This document shows positions 1-6,263 of a stretch of DNA of 7,581 nt, piece after piece. Position 1 is the stretch's first letter; each line of letters opens with the position of its first letter. A model generated the notes under the pieces. It saw only the letters and a list, made by a program, of their open reading frames with translations, ran no database searches and was not told where the DNA came from. This stretch comes from VGEM01 sp033764265 (GTDB lineage Bacteria > Pseudomonadota > Alphaproteobacteria > Rhodospirillales > Rhodospirillaceae), in the NCBI GenBank assembly GCA_033764265.1, contig JANRJB010000074.1, positions 1 through 7,581 of the forward strand. Direction: 5' to 3'. The translations under genes were made by a program, and so were the position numbers.

Positions 1-1295
1 GCCAGCACGGCGTCGAAGCATTCCAGGTTGGCCTCGAAATTCAGGCGCAGGCTGCGCTGGTCCCAGTTGGTTGAGCCGATCAGGCACCAGGTGCGGTCGA
101 CCACCAGGACCTTGCTGTGGTCGAACGGCGCCGGGCTGTGGTGGATGCGCACGCCGCGGTCGAGCAGGACCTCGAAATTGGCCTGCATCGCCCAGTCCAT
201 GAAGAAGACGTTGGAGCGCGCCGGCAGCACCACGTCGACGGCGATGCCGCGCTGGGCCGCGACCATCAGCGCGTTGGCCAGCGACAGCGGCGGCAGGAAA
301 TAGGGCGTCATGATCAGGATCGACGAGGCGCTGGCGCCGATCGCGCCCATGATGACCCACAGCAGCTTTTCGAAATGGTAGTCGGGCCCGTCGGGCACCA
401 ACCGGGCCAGCGTCGGCCCCGACGCCGGGACGGCGAATTCGGGCCGCCAGAGCGGCAGCGCGATCTCCGCCCCGGCGGCGAACTGCCAGTCCTCGACGAA
501 CACCTCGGACATCTGGTCGATCACCGGGCCGACCACGCGGAAGTGGATGTCGCGCACCGGATGGCGCGGATTGTCGCTGATCACGTGGCCGTGGCGGATG
601 TTCATGCCGCCAATGAACGCCTCGCGCCCGTCGACGATCAGCATCTTTCGGTGATTGCGCAGGTTGATGAGGGCGATGAACTTGGGGTTGCGCGGGATGA
701 ATTTGGCGACCGTGATGCCGCGGCGGACCAGGTCGGGGGCGATGGCCTTGCGGCTGTACAGCTGGCCCAGGTCGTCGATCAGTACGCGCACCGCCACGCC
801 GCGGGCGTGGGCCCGGCCCAGCGCCTCGGCGAAGCGCTCGCCGACCGTGTCGTGATCGAAAATGTAGGCCGACAGGGCCACCGATTCCGTCGCGCGGTCG
901 ATCGCCGCCAGCATGGCCGGAAACGCCTGGTCGCCGTCGACCAGCGGCTCGACCGAATTGCCGGGGGTCAGCGGCAGGTCCTGCACGGCGCTGGTGGCGC
1001 GGAACAGCGCCCGTTCGACCGAGGTGGGCGCATCCAGGCCGGGGATCGCCGCCGGCACCGGCATGGGCTGGAACACGCCGCCATGGCGGCGCAGGCGCCG
1101 GGCGCGGCGCTCGATCCGGTTGATGCCGAACAGCAGGTAGAGCGCGCTGCCGGCGAACGGCGACAGCAGCACCAGCGCGATCCAACCGACCGCCGCGGCT
1201 TCCTGCGGCTTGGTCAGCAGGGCATGCACCGCCAACGGCACGGCCAGGGCCAGGTGCAGAACCGCCAGGATCGAGATGCCGTCGAAGGCCGTCAT
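1..1295 (-). CDS. cls: Cardiolipin synthase (phospholipase D superfamily), C-terminus cut by window edge
   Basis: Joins two phosphatidylglycerol molecules (or an equivalent phosphatidyl donor and acceptor) to make cardiolipin at the inner membrane. Reading the minus strand gives two HxKxxxxD motifs: HRKMLIVD encoded at 630-653, followed by IGGMN, and HSKVLVVD at about 96-119, followed by IGSTNWDQRSLRLNFE, the typical cardiolipin synthase C-terminal signature. The first ~60 residues hold two hydrophobic segments (ILAVLHLALAVPLAVHALL and VGWIALVLLSPFAGSALYLL), as in ClsA. I chose the ATG at 1295 because it places those segments and both HKD motifs (residues ~215 and ~393) close to their positions in E. 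coli ClsA. An in-frame ATG at 1376 would add 27 residues and leave only 50 bases to the divergent neighbour. Neither start has a strong Shine-Dalgarno. About 431 codons are visible, and a few dozen C-terminal residues lie outside the window. The family call is very secure; the start is less so. Confidence 0.93.
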   Translation of the reverse strand, partial: MTAFDGISILAVLHLALAVPLAVHALLTKPQEAAAVGWIALVLLSPFAGSALYLLFGINRIERRARRLRRHGGVFQPMPVPAAIPGLDAPTSVERALFRATSAVQDLPLTPGNSVEPLVDGDQAFPAMLAAIDRATESVALSAYIFDHDTVGERFAEALGRAHARGVAVRVLIDDLGQLYSRKAIAPDLVRRGITVAKFIPRNPKFIALINLRNHRKMLIVDGREAFIGGMNIRHGHVISDNPRHPVRDIHFRVVGPVIDQMSEVFVEDWQFAAGAEIALPLWRPEFAVPASGPTLARLVPDGPDYHFEKLLWVIMGAIGASASSILIMTPYFLPPLSLANALMVAAQRGIAVDVVLPARSNVFFMDWAMQANFEVLLDRGVRIHHSPAPFDHSKVLVVDRTWCLIGSTNWDQRSLRLNFEANLECFDAVL

Positions 1296-1426
1296 GAATG
1301 CCTGGGTGATGGTGACGGGTGCGCCCAGAGTGTGCCACAAGAGCGCGGCCCCGGGGCGTTCCGTTGCCGAGAACATCGGATATGGGGACTGCCCGCGCGG
1401 GTTGCCATCGACAGGCCGCTGACCGC

Positions 1427-2176
1427 ATGTACGAGTTCGTCAAGCAATGGGTGTTGCCGCCCGCCGGGCTATGGCTGGTGATCGCGCTGGGGTTGGTGGC
1501 GCAGCGCTGGCGGCCGCGGGCCGGTGCGGCGCTGGCCTGGACCGGGCTCGCGGTGTTGTACGTGGCCGCCACGCCGGCATTCGGCAAGCTGTTGATGGCC
1601 TGGGTCGAGCCGCCACCGGCGCCGGCGTTCGAGCGCTTCGATCCGGGACCGGCCCAGGCGATCGTGGTGCTGTCGGCCGGCGTCGAGACCGGTCAGCCCG
1701 ACTATGGCGGCGAGACCGCCGACGCCAACACGCTCGAACGCCTGCGCGCCGCCGTGCGCCTGCACCGGGCCACCGGCCTGCCGATCCTGGTGACCGGCGG
1801 CAAGTTGAAACACACCGACGGCACCGTGGCGGCGGTGATGAAGGAGGCGCTGGAGCGCGATTTTCAGGTGCCGGTGCGCTGGGTCGAGGACCGCTCGACC
1901 ACCACCGCCGAAAACGCCACCTTCAGCGCGGAGATGCTGCGCGCCGACGGCATCGACACCGTGATGCTGGTGACCCACGCGTTTCACATGCGCCGCTCGG
2001 CCGCGGTGTTCGAGGCCGCGGGTCTGGGCGTGGTGCCCGCGCCCACCGGCTACGCGAGCCGGCTGCGCGGCCATCTGGGCGAGTTCATGCCCAGCATGAA
2101 CGGCCTGCGCGCCACGCACTATGCTGTGTACGAGCTGATCGGCGCGCTGTGGTACCGGCTGACCGGCAAGTACTAA
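1427..2176 (+). CDS. YdcF/SanA/ElyC-family (DUF218) membrane protein
   Basis: A 249-residue DUF218-domain protein. The N-terminus has two hydrophobic stretches, residues ~13-26 and ~34-49, so it is probably anchored in the inner membrane with the domain after residue ~75 outside, as proposed for ElyC. Visible family motifs are IVVLSAG (79-85), ILVTGG (120-125), the STTTAENA segment with conserved E162 and N163 (157-164), and LVTHAFHMRRS (181-191) with H184 and H187. Relatives ElyC and SanA are linked to envelope integrity and peptidoglycan precursor use, but the biochemical activity of the family is poorly defined. The frame is open upstream to 1319, but I start at the ATG at 1427: it is the last Met before the hydrophobic region and has an AGG ~11 bases upstream. 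The gene is divergent from the cardiolipin synthase gene and converges with the methyltransferase-like gene, with 7 bases between stops and no evident terminator. Confidence 0.88.
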   Translation: MYEFVKQWVLPPAGLWLVIALGLVAQRWRPRAGAALAWTGLAVLYVAATPAFGKLLMAWVEPPPAPAFERFDPGPAQAIVVLSAGVETGQPDYGGETADANTLERLRAAVRLHRATGLPILVTGGKLKHTDGTVAAVMKEALERDFQVPVRWVEDRSTTTAENATFSAEMLRADGIDTVMLVTHAFHMRRSAAVFEAAGLGVVPAPTGYASRLRGHLGEFMPSMNGLRATHYAVYELIGALWYRLTGKY

Positions 2177-2183
2177 GCGGCGC

Positions 2184-3368
2184 CTAGACCTTGTAGCCGA
2201 TCACATTGCGGGTGGTGTCGGTGCGACCGGCCGGGCCGTTCTCGTCGACCTTGAAACCGGCGTCGCGCATCGCCTGGGCGATGTCGAGGTCGTAGTACTC
2301 CATCCACCACACCTCGTGGTTCCAGCGGTAGTTGCGCCAGGCATAGTACTTCGACAGCGCGGTATGGCGCTGCTGGTCGCCGGTATAGCTGTCGAGCGGA
2401 TAGTAGACGCCGCCGGGCCGCAGCGTGCGGTATGACTCCGCCAGCAGCTCGCGCACCTTGGCTGCCGGCATCTCGTGCACCAGCAGGTTGTTGGTGATCA
2501 GGTCGAAGTGATTGTCGGGGAAGTGGCTTTTCTCCGACAGTTCCTGGGCGTAGTGAATCTCCAGGCCGTGTTTGACCGTGCGCATGTGGGCGTAGCGCAG
2601 CATCGGCGCGGCGACGTCATTGCCCCACACCTCGGCCTCGGGGAACAGTTTCTTCAGCACCATGGTGAACTGGCCGGCGCTGCAGCCCTGGTCGAGCACG
2701 CGGCGCACCGTGCCGTCGGCCGGACGCGGCATCGCCCGCGCCCACGACACTTGCAAATTGTCCTGGTAGTTGCCGTGCGGGAACACCACGTTCTGGCCGT
2801 GATAGTAGATATACCCGGCGAAGCGGTCGCCGACGTAGCCGCCCGGCTGGATGTGGATTTCGTAGCGCGTGTAGTCGGGGATGGCGAGATCGGGGCGCAG
2901 GTCGAGCGTGCCTGGTCCTTTGCGTTCGGCGTCGGCCAGTTCGGCCAGGAAGTGATCGGCGCGGGCGTCGTAGACGTCCTTGATCTTCGCCCACATGATT
3001 TCCTGGGTGCGTTCCCAGTTGTGCAGGTCGAGCGCGACGACCGGATCGGCGGTCAGCAGGTCGACCACGGTGTCGAGCGGCGCGTCGGACGCCGGGTCGA
3101 TGCCGTTCTGGCGCAAGACCTTAACCGCCTGCATCACCTGCGCCTTGGACAGCGACTTCATCATCCAGACGCGGTAGCCGGTATGAAAATCGAGCACGCT
3201 TTCGGCGTTCAGCTCCGGCAGGCGCTCGAACAGGCCGATGGCGCCGCGCAGGGTATCGGCGTCGGACAGGACATCGGTGACGTCCTTGGCGCTGGCGGCC
3301 CGGCCCAGAGCTGTGGACAGCGCGGCAGCGGCGCCGGAGGCGGCGAACAGGTCGCGGCGGTTCAACAT
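2184..3368 (-). CDS. Class I SAM-dependent methyltransferase-like protein with a Tat-type signal sequence
   Basis: A 394-residue protein. It begins NRRDLFAASG (residues 3-12) followed by an Ala-rich hydrophobic stretch and an AxA-type cleavage site near 25-27 (ASA, before KD). This resembles a twin-arginine signal. Residues ~30-200 form an extra N-terminal region with no motif I recognise. The methyltransferase fold follows: motif I VLDQGCSAGQF (224-234, a D-x-G-x(3)-G variant), an acidic residue at the end of strand 2 in WGNDVAAPML (D251), FDLITNNLLVHEMP (288-301) and LRPGG (316-320). The NNLLVHE segment and GNDVAAPMLRYAH resemble a known family of uncharacterised bacterial methyltransferases. 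The substrate is unknown. It is the last gene of the minus-strand cluster, 19 bases after the 117-residue gene, with an AAGGAA ribosome site about 9 bases before the ATG. The methyltransferase fold is secure. Actual export, and whether SAM is used, are uncertain because SAM is not normally available in the periplasm. Confidence 0.85.
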   Translation of the reverse strand: MLNRRDLFAASGAAAALSTALGRAASAKDVTDVLSDADTLRGAIGLFERLPELNAESVLDFHTGYRVWMMKSLSKAQVMQAVKVLRQNGIDPASDAPLDTVVDLLTADPVVALDLHNWERTQEIMWAKIKDVYDARADHFLAELADAERKGPGTLDLRPDLAIPDYTRYEIHIQPGGYVGDRFAGYIYYHGQNVVFPHGNYQDNLQVSWARAMPRPADGTVRRVLDQGCSAGQFTMVLKKLFPEAEVWGNDVAAPMLRYAHMRTVKHGLEIHYAQELSEKSHFPDNHFDLITNNLLVHEMPAAKVRELLAESYRTLRPGGVYYPLDSYTGDQQRHTALSKYYAWRNYRWNHEVWWMEYYDLDIAQAMRDAGFKVDENGPAGRTDTTRNVIGYKV

Positions 3369-3387
3369 GGCGGCGTTTCCTTCCGGC

Positions 3388-3741
3388 TCAGTACTTCATC
3401 TTGGCGTTGGCGGGTATGTCGCCCCGCCGGGCCAGCACGTCGAACACACTGGCGATAAACGCGTCGCGGTCCTTGGCCCATTCGGCGGCGACCTCGGCGC
3501 TGGGCAGGTACTGTTCGATCATCTCGCGCGTGATCGATCCCTTTTCGTCCAGCAGGCGTTCGACCGTCATCAGCCGCCGGCGCGTCGCCCAGGTTTCCGC
3601 GCCCAGGTTGATCAGCGCCGTGACGATGTTGTCGGTCATCAGGTCCTTGAGCAGGACCGCGCGGTCGGTGTCGGACTTGAAGAACGGCGCGGCATAGCCG
3701 TCGTCCGGTTTCAGGCTGGCTTTGGCGGTGCCGTCGGCCAT
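3388..3741 (-). CDS. Small conserved-looking protein of unknown function (117 aa) in the ThDP/cytochrome cluster
   Basis: I do not recognise this protein. It has 117 residues, no signal peptide, no membrane segment and no cysteine, and is probably soluble and mostly helical. The stretch from ~28 to ~104 is charged and amphipathic (AVLLKDLMTDNIVTALINLG, then ETWATRRRLMTVERLLDEKG, then REMIEQYLPSAEVAAEWAKD). It is a credible gene because a strong GGAGG Shine-Dalgarno lies 7 bases before the ATG at 3741, codon use matches its neighbours, and the next gene begins 19 bases after its TGA on the same strand. Close pairing with the methyltransferase-like gene suggests a shared job, perhaps as a partner or assembly factor, but that is a guess. 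A frame of 237 codons (3362-4075) on the same strand in another phase is a shadow. Confidence 0.75.
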   Translation of the reverse strand: MADGTAKASLKPDDGYAAPFFKSDTDRAVLLKDLMTDNIVTALINLGAETWATRRRLMTVERLLDEKGSITREMIEQYLPSAEVAAEWAKDRDAFIASVFDVLARRGDIPANAKMKY

Positions 3742-3768
3742 GGCGTCCTCCGTGCTGTGGGCGGGACC

Positions 3769-3797
3769 AGCTTACCGCCGCCGGGGGCACGGACCAA
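3769..3797 (-). promoter_or_regulatory. Weak candidate promoter in the gap before the 117-aa gene
   Basis: TTGGTC (3797-3792) and TAAGCT (3774-3769), 17 bases apart on the minus strand, lie in the 96-base gap between the cytochrome stop and the 117-residue gene. Each hexamer matches consensus at only 3 of 6 positions. The gap is the widest inside the cluster and locally less GC-rich at 3795-3837, so a second promoter for the last two genes is possible but weakly supported. Confidence 0.18.
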
Positions 3798-3837
3798 AAC
3801 CGATCGGCCAAATCCACCCTTATGAATCGTGGCCCAA

Positions 3838-4188
3838 CTACCTGCCGGGCTTGAGGGCATTCAACAGCGGAATCCGCTCCACTGGCCTGGACGCCGGGAT
3901 GGTCGCCAGGAAGGCGGCGATATCGGCCACGTCGGCGTCGGGCAGCACTGCTTCGCTGTAGGGCGGCATGGTGGTGTTGGTCGCGCGGATGAACTGGGCG
4001 ATGGCCTCGGCCGGCAGCGGATCGGGCGCGAGCTTGAGCCCGGCGTTGCTGCCCTGGCCTTCGGTGCCGTGGCATTGGGCGCAGCCGACGGTGTTGTACA
4101 GTTCGCGGCCGCGCGCCGCCGACGGCTCGGCGGCGGCAGCCGGCATGGATACCAGGGCAATTGCGCCGAACAACATGCGGGTGAACAT
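3838..4188 (-). CDS. Small mono-haem class I c-type cytochrome, periplasmic
   Basis: A 116-residue electron carrier. Residues 1-19 are a Sec signal peptide (basic MFTR, hydrophobic core, cleavage near AAA before AEPS). The mature protein has one covalent haem site, CAQCH at 36-40, with Met74 in TTMPPY as the likely distal axial ligand, and a C-terminal helix DADVADIAAFLATIP. The short mature length (~97 residues) fits a soluble class I cytochrome c. The open frame runs on far upstream (to 4767), but that part is out of phase inside the ThDP gene. The ATG at 4188 is fixed by a GGGGAGGGG ribosome site and by the signal peptide beginning exactly there. It lies 11 bases after the ThDP-enzyme stop, so it is almost certainly co-transcribed and probably translationally coupled with it. 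The natural reading is that it takes electrons from, or serves, the exported ThDP enzyme; no partner is proven by sequence. Confidence 0.93.
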   Translation of the reverse strand: MFTRMLFGAIALVSMPAAAAEPSAARGRELYNTVGCAQCHGTEGQGSNAGLKLAPDPLPAEAIAQFIRATNTTMPPYSEAVLPDADVADIAAFLATIPASRPVERIPLLNALKPGR

Positions 4189-4191
4189 CGT

Positions 4192-4200
4192 CCCCTCCCC
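4192..4200 (-). promoter_or_regulatory. Ribosome binding site of the cytochrome c gene
   Basis: GGGGAGGGG on the minus strand, with its GGAGG core 5 bases before the ATG at 4188 and its first base being the last base of the ThDP-enzyme TAG. It decides the cytochrome start over the longer upstream-open frame. It also means ribosomes finishing the ThDP gene end directly on this site, which favours coupled translation. Nearly the same purine run (GGGGAGGGGGG, 6175-6185) precedes the ThDP gene. Confidence 0.75.
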
Positions 4201-6170
4201 TAGCGCGTCTGGGTGACGACGTCGACGAGCGCCGGCTCGCCGCGTTTGACCACGGCCACGGCGCGCTTCAAGGCCGGCCCCAACTGGGCCGGATCGGTGA
4301 TCGGCCCCGCCGACCAAACACCCATGCCCTCGGCCAGCTTGGCGTAGTCGATGTTGGGGTTTTCGATGCAGGTGCCGATCTTCGAGGTGTCGATGCCGCG
4401 GTTGCGCCGGTTGGCGATGCCTTGCACCAGCATCGTCTCCTGGCCGTAGCCGCGGTTGTTGTGCATGACGGTGAGCAGCGGCACGCGGTGGTGGGCCGCG
4501 CTCCACAACGCGCCGTTGGCGTACATGAAATCGCCGTCGCACTGGATGTTGACCGAAAGCCGCCCCAACGCCCGGTTGGCGAAGGCCGCGCCGACCGCGG
4601 CGGGCAGTCCGTAGCCGACGCCGCCGCCGGCGCCCACACCCAGGTACTGGTAGTGCTTCTCGAACGGCCACAGCCGATGCGGCCAGTTGCTGACGAACGC
4701 CTCCGACGCGCCGACCGAGACCAGCGCCCAGTCTTCGTCCTTGATCGCGTGCCACAGCTCCACGCACAGGCGCGAGGTGGACACCGGGCTCGCGTCCCAG
4801 CCGATCGCCGCGGTTTCCAAGGCCAGGTCATAGTTCCTGGCGTGCTGCTTGCGGAACGCCTCGAGCCGCGCGTCGAGCTGGCTTTTTCGTTCCGGCGTCA
4901 GCGCGGCGCGCACGTATTCGGTCAGCGCGGGCAGGGTCGCCTCGCCGTCGCCGGCGATGGCAAGATCGACCGCGGTGTAGCGCTGGAAGTCCTGGTAGTT
5001 GGACTTCATGTAGAGCGGCGCAGCGCCCACCGTCACCAGCTTGACGCCGTCCTTGACGCGCGCGGCCCACGTCTTGTCGTGGCGGGTGAAGGTGTTGATC
5101 TGGCTCCACAGGTCGGTGACCTCAAGGCCCAGGATCAGATCGGCCTCGCCGATCAGCCGGCGGTTCTGGGCGTTCTGGTAGAGCGGGTGAGTGGTCGGGA
5201 AGTTCTGCCGGCTGGCGATGTCGATCACCGGCGCATTGACCGTTTCGGCCAGCGCCACCAGCCCGCTCAGGCCGGCCGGCGTGCGCGCCAACCGGTCGAC
5301 GATGATGACCGGGCGCTCGGCCGCTACCAGCAGACGCGCGGCTTCCTTCAGCGCGCCGGAATCACCTTGCGGCGGGATCGTGGGGGCGTACTTCGGAATG
5401 ACCAGGGCGGTGCGGTCGAAGCCCTCCAGTTCCTGCAGCTCGCTGTCGGCGACGATGGCCACCGGCTCCATCGGCGGCGTGCAGGCGATGCGGAAGCCCT
5501 GCACGAAGCTTTCGGCGAAGCCTTGCAGCGTGGTCGGCTGGTCGTCCCACTTGACGAAATCGCGCACCATGGCGACCGGGTCCTGCGCCGAGTGCCGCCA
5601 GTCGTTGCCGCCGGCGCGCTTGGTGTGGTCGAGCGTGTTGCCGAGGATCGAGATCAACGGCACGCGGTCGCACCAGGCGTTGTAAAGCGCCATGGCGGCG
5701 TGCTGCAGGCCGACGGTGCCGTGGCACAATGTGGCGGCCGGCTTGAGCGCGGCCTTGTAGTAACCGTTCGCCATCGCCACCGCGGATTCCTCGTGCATGG
5801 CGGTGATGAACTCCGGCGCGCGGTTGCCGCCGTAGTTGACGATGGATTCGTGCAGGCCGAGAAAGCTGGAGCCGGGGTTGGAGAACACGTAGTCGATGCC
5901 GAGCGACTTCATCACATCGACCATGAAATCCGATGCGGCGTAGACCGCGCCGTCGGGCCCCGCCGAGGCGACCTGCGTCGCGGGCGGCGACGCAGGGCCG
6001 ACATCAAGCGCCAGCGCCTCGGGCGACGGCGGGGCCGCGCCGCGCGCGGCGGGCGCCGCGGCCTGAGTGGAGTGCGGCAGCGCCGTCGCCGCGGCGACGG
6101 ACGTCACGGCAACGGACGACAGGAACCCGCGTCGATCGACCGCCGCTGGATTGGCTTCCTTGCGCGCCAT
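4200..6170 (-). CDS. Tat-exported thiamine-diphosphate-dependent enzyme (acetolactate synthase / benzoylformate decarboxylase-like fold)
   Basis: A 656-residue ThDP enzyme. The N-terminus has a textbook twin-arginine signal, DRRGFLSS (12-19), then a hydrophobic Ala/Val stretch to ~31 and a likely cleavage site near TQAAA (35-39). A Pro/Ala-rich linker runs to ~75. The three usual domains follow. The pyrimidine-binding domain (~76-250) has the catalytic-type Glu127 in MHEESAVAMANGY and the GTVGLQHAAMAL loop. A central domain (~270-430) begins near RPVIIVDRLA. The pyrophosphate-binding domain (~455-650) has GGVGYGLPAAVGAAF and the cofactor motif CDGDF (544-548) ending in NN at 571-572. The first Gly of the usual GDG is Cys here, but the metal-binding Asp545 is kept. 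Relatives decarboxylate or ligate 2-oxo acids; some also bind FAD in the central domain, which I cannot decide here. The substrate is unknown. An ATG with GGGGAGGGGGG just upstream sets the start. First gene of the cluster, followed after 11 bases by cytochrome c. Confidence 0.92.
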   Translation of the reverse strand: MARKEANPAAVDRRGFLSSVAVTSVAAATALPHSTQAAAPAARGAAPPSPEALALDVGPASPPATQVASAGPDGAVYAASDFMVDVMKSLGIDYVFSNPGSSFLGLHESIVNYGGNRAPEFITAMHEESAVAMANGYYKAALKPAATLCHGTVGLQHAAMALYNAWCDRVPLISILGNTLDHTKRAGGNDWRHSAQDPVAMVRDFVKWDDQPTTLQGFAESFVQGFRIACTPPMEPVAIVADSELQELEGFDRTALVIPKYAPTIPPQGDSGALKEAARLLVAAERPVIIVDRLARTPAGLSGLVALAETVNAPVIDIASRQNFPTTHPLYQNAQNRRLIGEADLILGLEVTDLWSQINTFTRHDKTWAARVKDGVKLVTVGAAPLYMKSNYQDFQRYTAVDLAIAGDGEATLPALTEYVRAALTPERKSQLDARLEAFRKQHARNYDLALETAAIGWDASPVSTSRLCVELWHAIKDEDWALVSVGASEAFVSNWPHRLWPFEKHYQYLGVGAGGGVGYGLPAAVGAAFANRALGRLSVNIQCDGDFMYANGALWSAAHHRVPLLTVMHNNRGYGQETMLVQGIANRRNRGIDTSKIGTCIENPNIDYAKLAEGMGVWSAGPITDPAQLGPALKRAVAVVKRGEPALVDVVTQTR

Positions 6171-6203
6171 GACACCCCCCTCCCCGACCTGTGATGACGG
6201 CCG

Positions 6204-6232
6204 AGCCTAGGCTGGCCGGGCGCGCGCCTCAA
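6204..6232 (-). promoter_or_regulatory. Possible sigma-70-type promoter for the ThDP/cytochrome cluster
   Basis: On the minus strand, TTGAGG (6232-6227) and TAGGCT (6209-6204) are separated by exactly 17 bases. The match to TTGACA/TATAAT is 4/6 and 3/6. Initiation about 7 bases further on would give a leader of roughly 27 bases that contains the ribosome site. Position and spacing are good, sequence match is modest, and GC-rich genomes give chance hits, so this is a candidate only. Confidence 0.3.
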
Positions 6233-6247
6233 TGCCGACGCGCGCCC
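6218..6247. repeat. Perfect 9-bp inverted repeat with 12-base loop between the glycosyltransferase and ThDP genes
   Basis: GGGCGCGCG at 6218-6226 and CGCGCGCCC at 6239-6247 are exact reverse complements around a 12-base loop. The hairpin begins 16 bases after the glycosyltransferase stop codon. No T-run follows on the minus strand, so it is not a classical intrinsic terminator. It could slow polymerase, protect a 3' end, or be an operator, because the candidate -35 of the ThDP promoter (6227-6232) sits in its loop. The repeat is seen directly; its role is inference. Confidence 0.5.
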
Positions 6248-6263
6248 CTCTCGTCTGGCGGCC

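Noticed and set aside
1296..1376. 27-residue N-terminal extension of the cardiolipin synthase from an ATG at 1376
   Set aside because: In frame and open, but the ATG at 1295 matches ClsA spacing better and leaves room for divergent promoters; kept only as an alternative start.
117..1481. 454-codon open frame on the plus strand
   Set aside because: It lies antisense to the cardiolipin synthase with both HKD motifs; low-complexity composition marks it as a shadow.
2177..2183. Terminator between the convergent DUF218 and methyltransferase-like genes
   Set aside because: Only 7 bases separate the stops, and I found no hairpin followed by a T-run on either strand.
2475..3458. 327-codon open frame on the plus strand
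   Set aside because: Antisense to the methyltransferase-like gene; no domain and no credible ribosome site.
3838..4767. Long 309-codon version of the cytochrome c gene
   Set aside because: The upstream 190 or so codons lie out of phase inside the ThDP gene and read as Arg/Gly-rich noise. The signal peptide and ribosome site place the true start at 4188.
4422..6194. 590-codon open frame on the plus strand
   Set aside because: It is antisense to the ThDP gene, whose motifs are unmistakable. The translation is rich in Arg/Gly/His/Asp with no recognisable domain, as expected of a GC-bias shadow.
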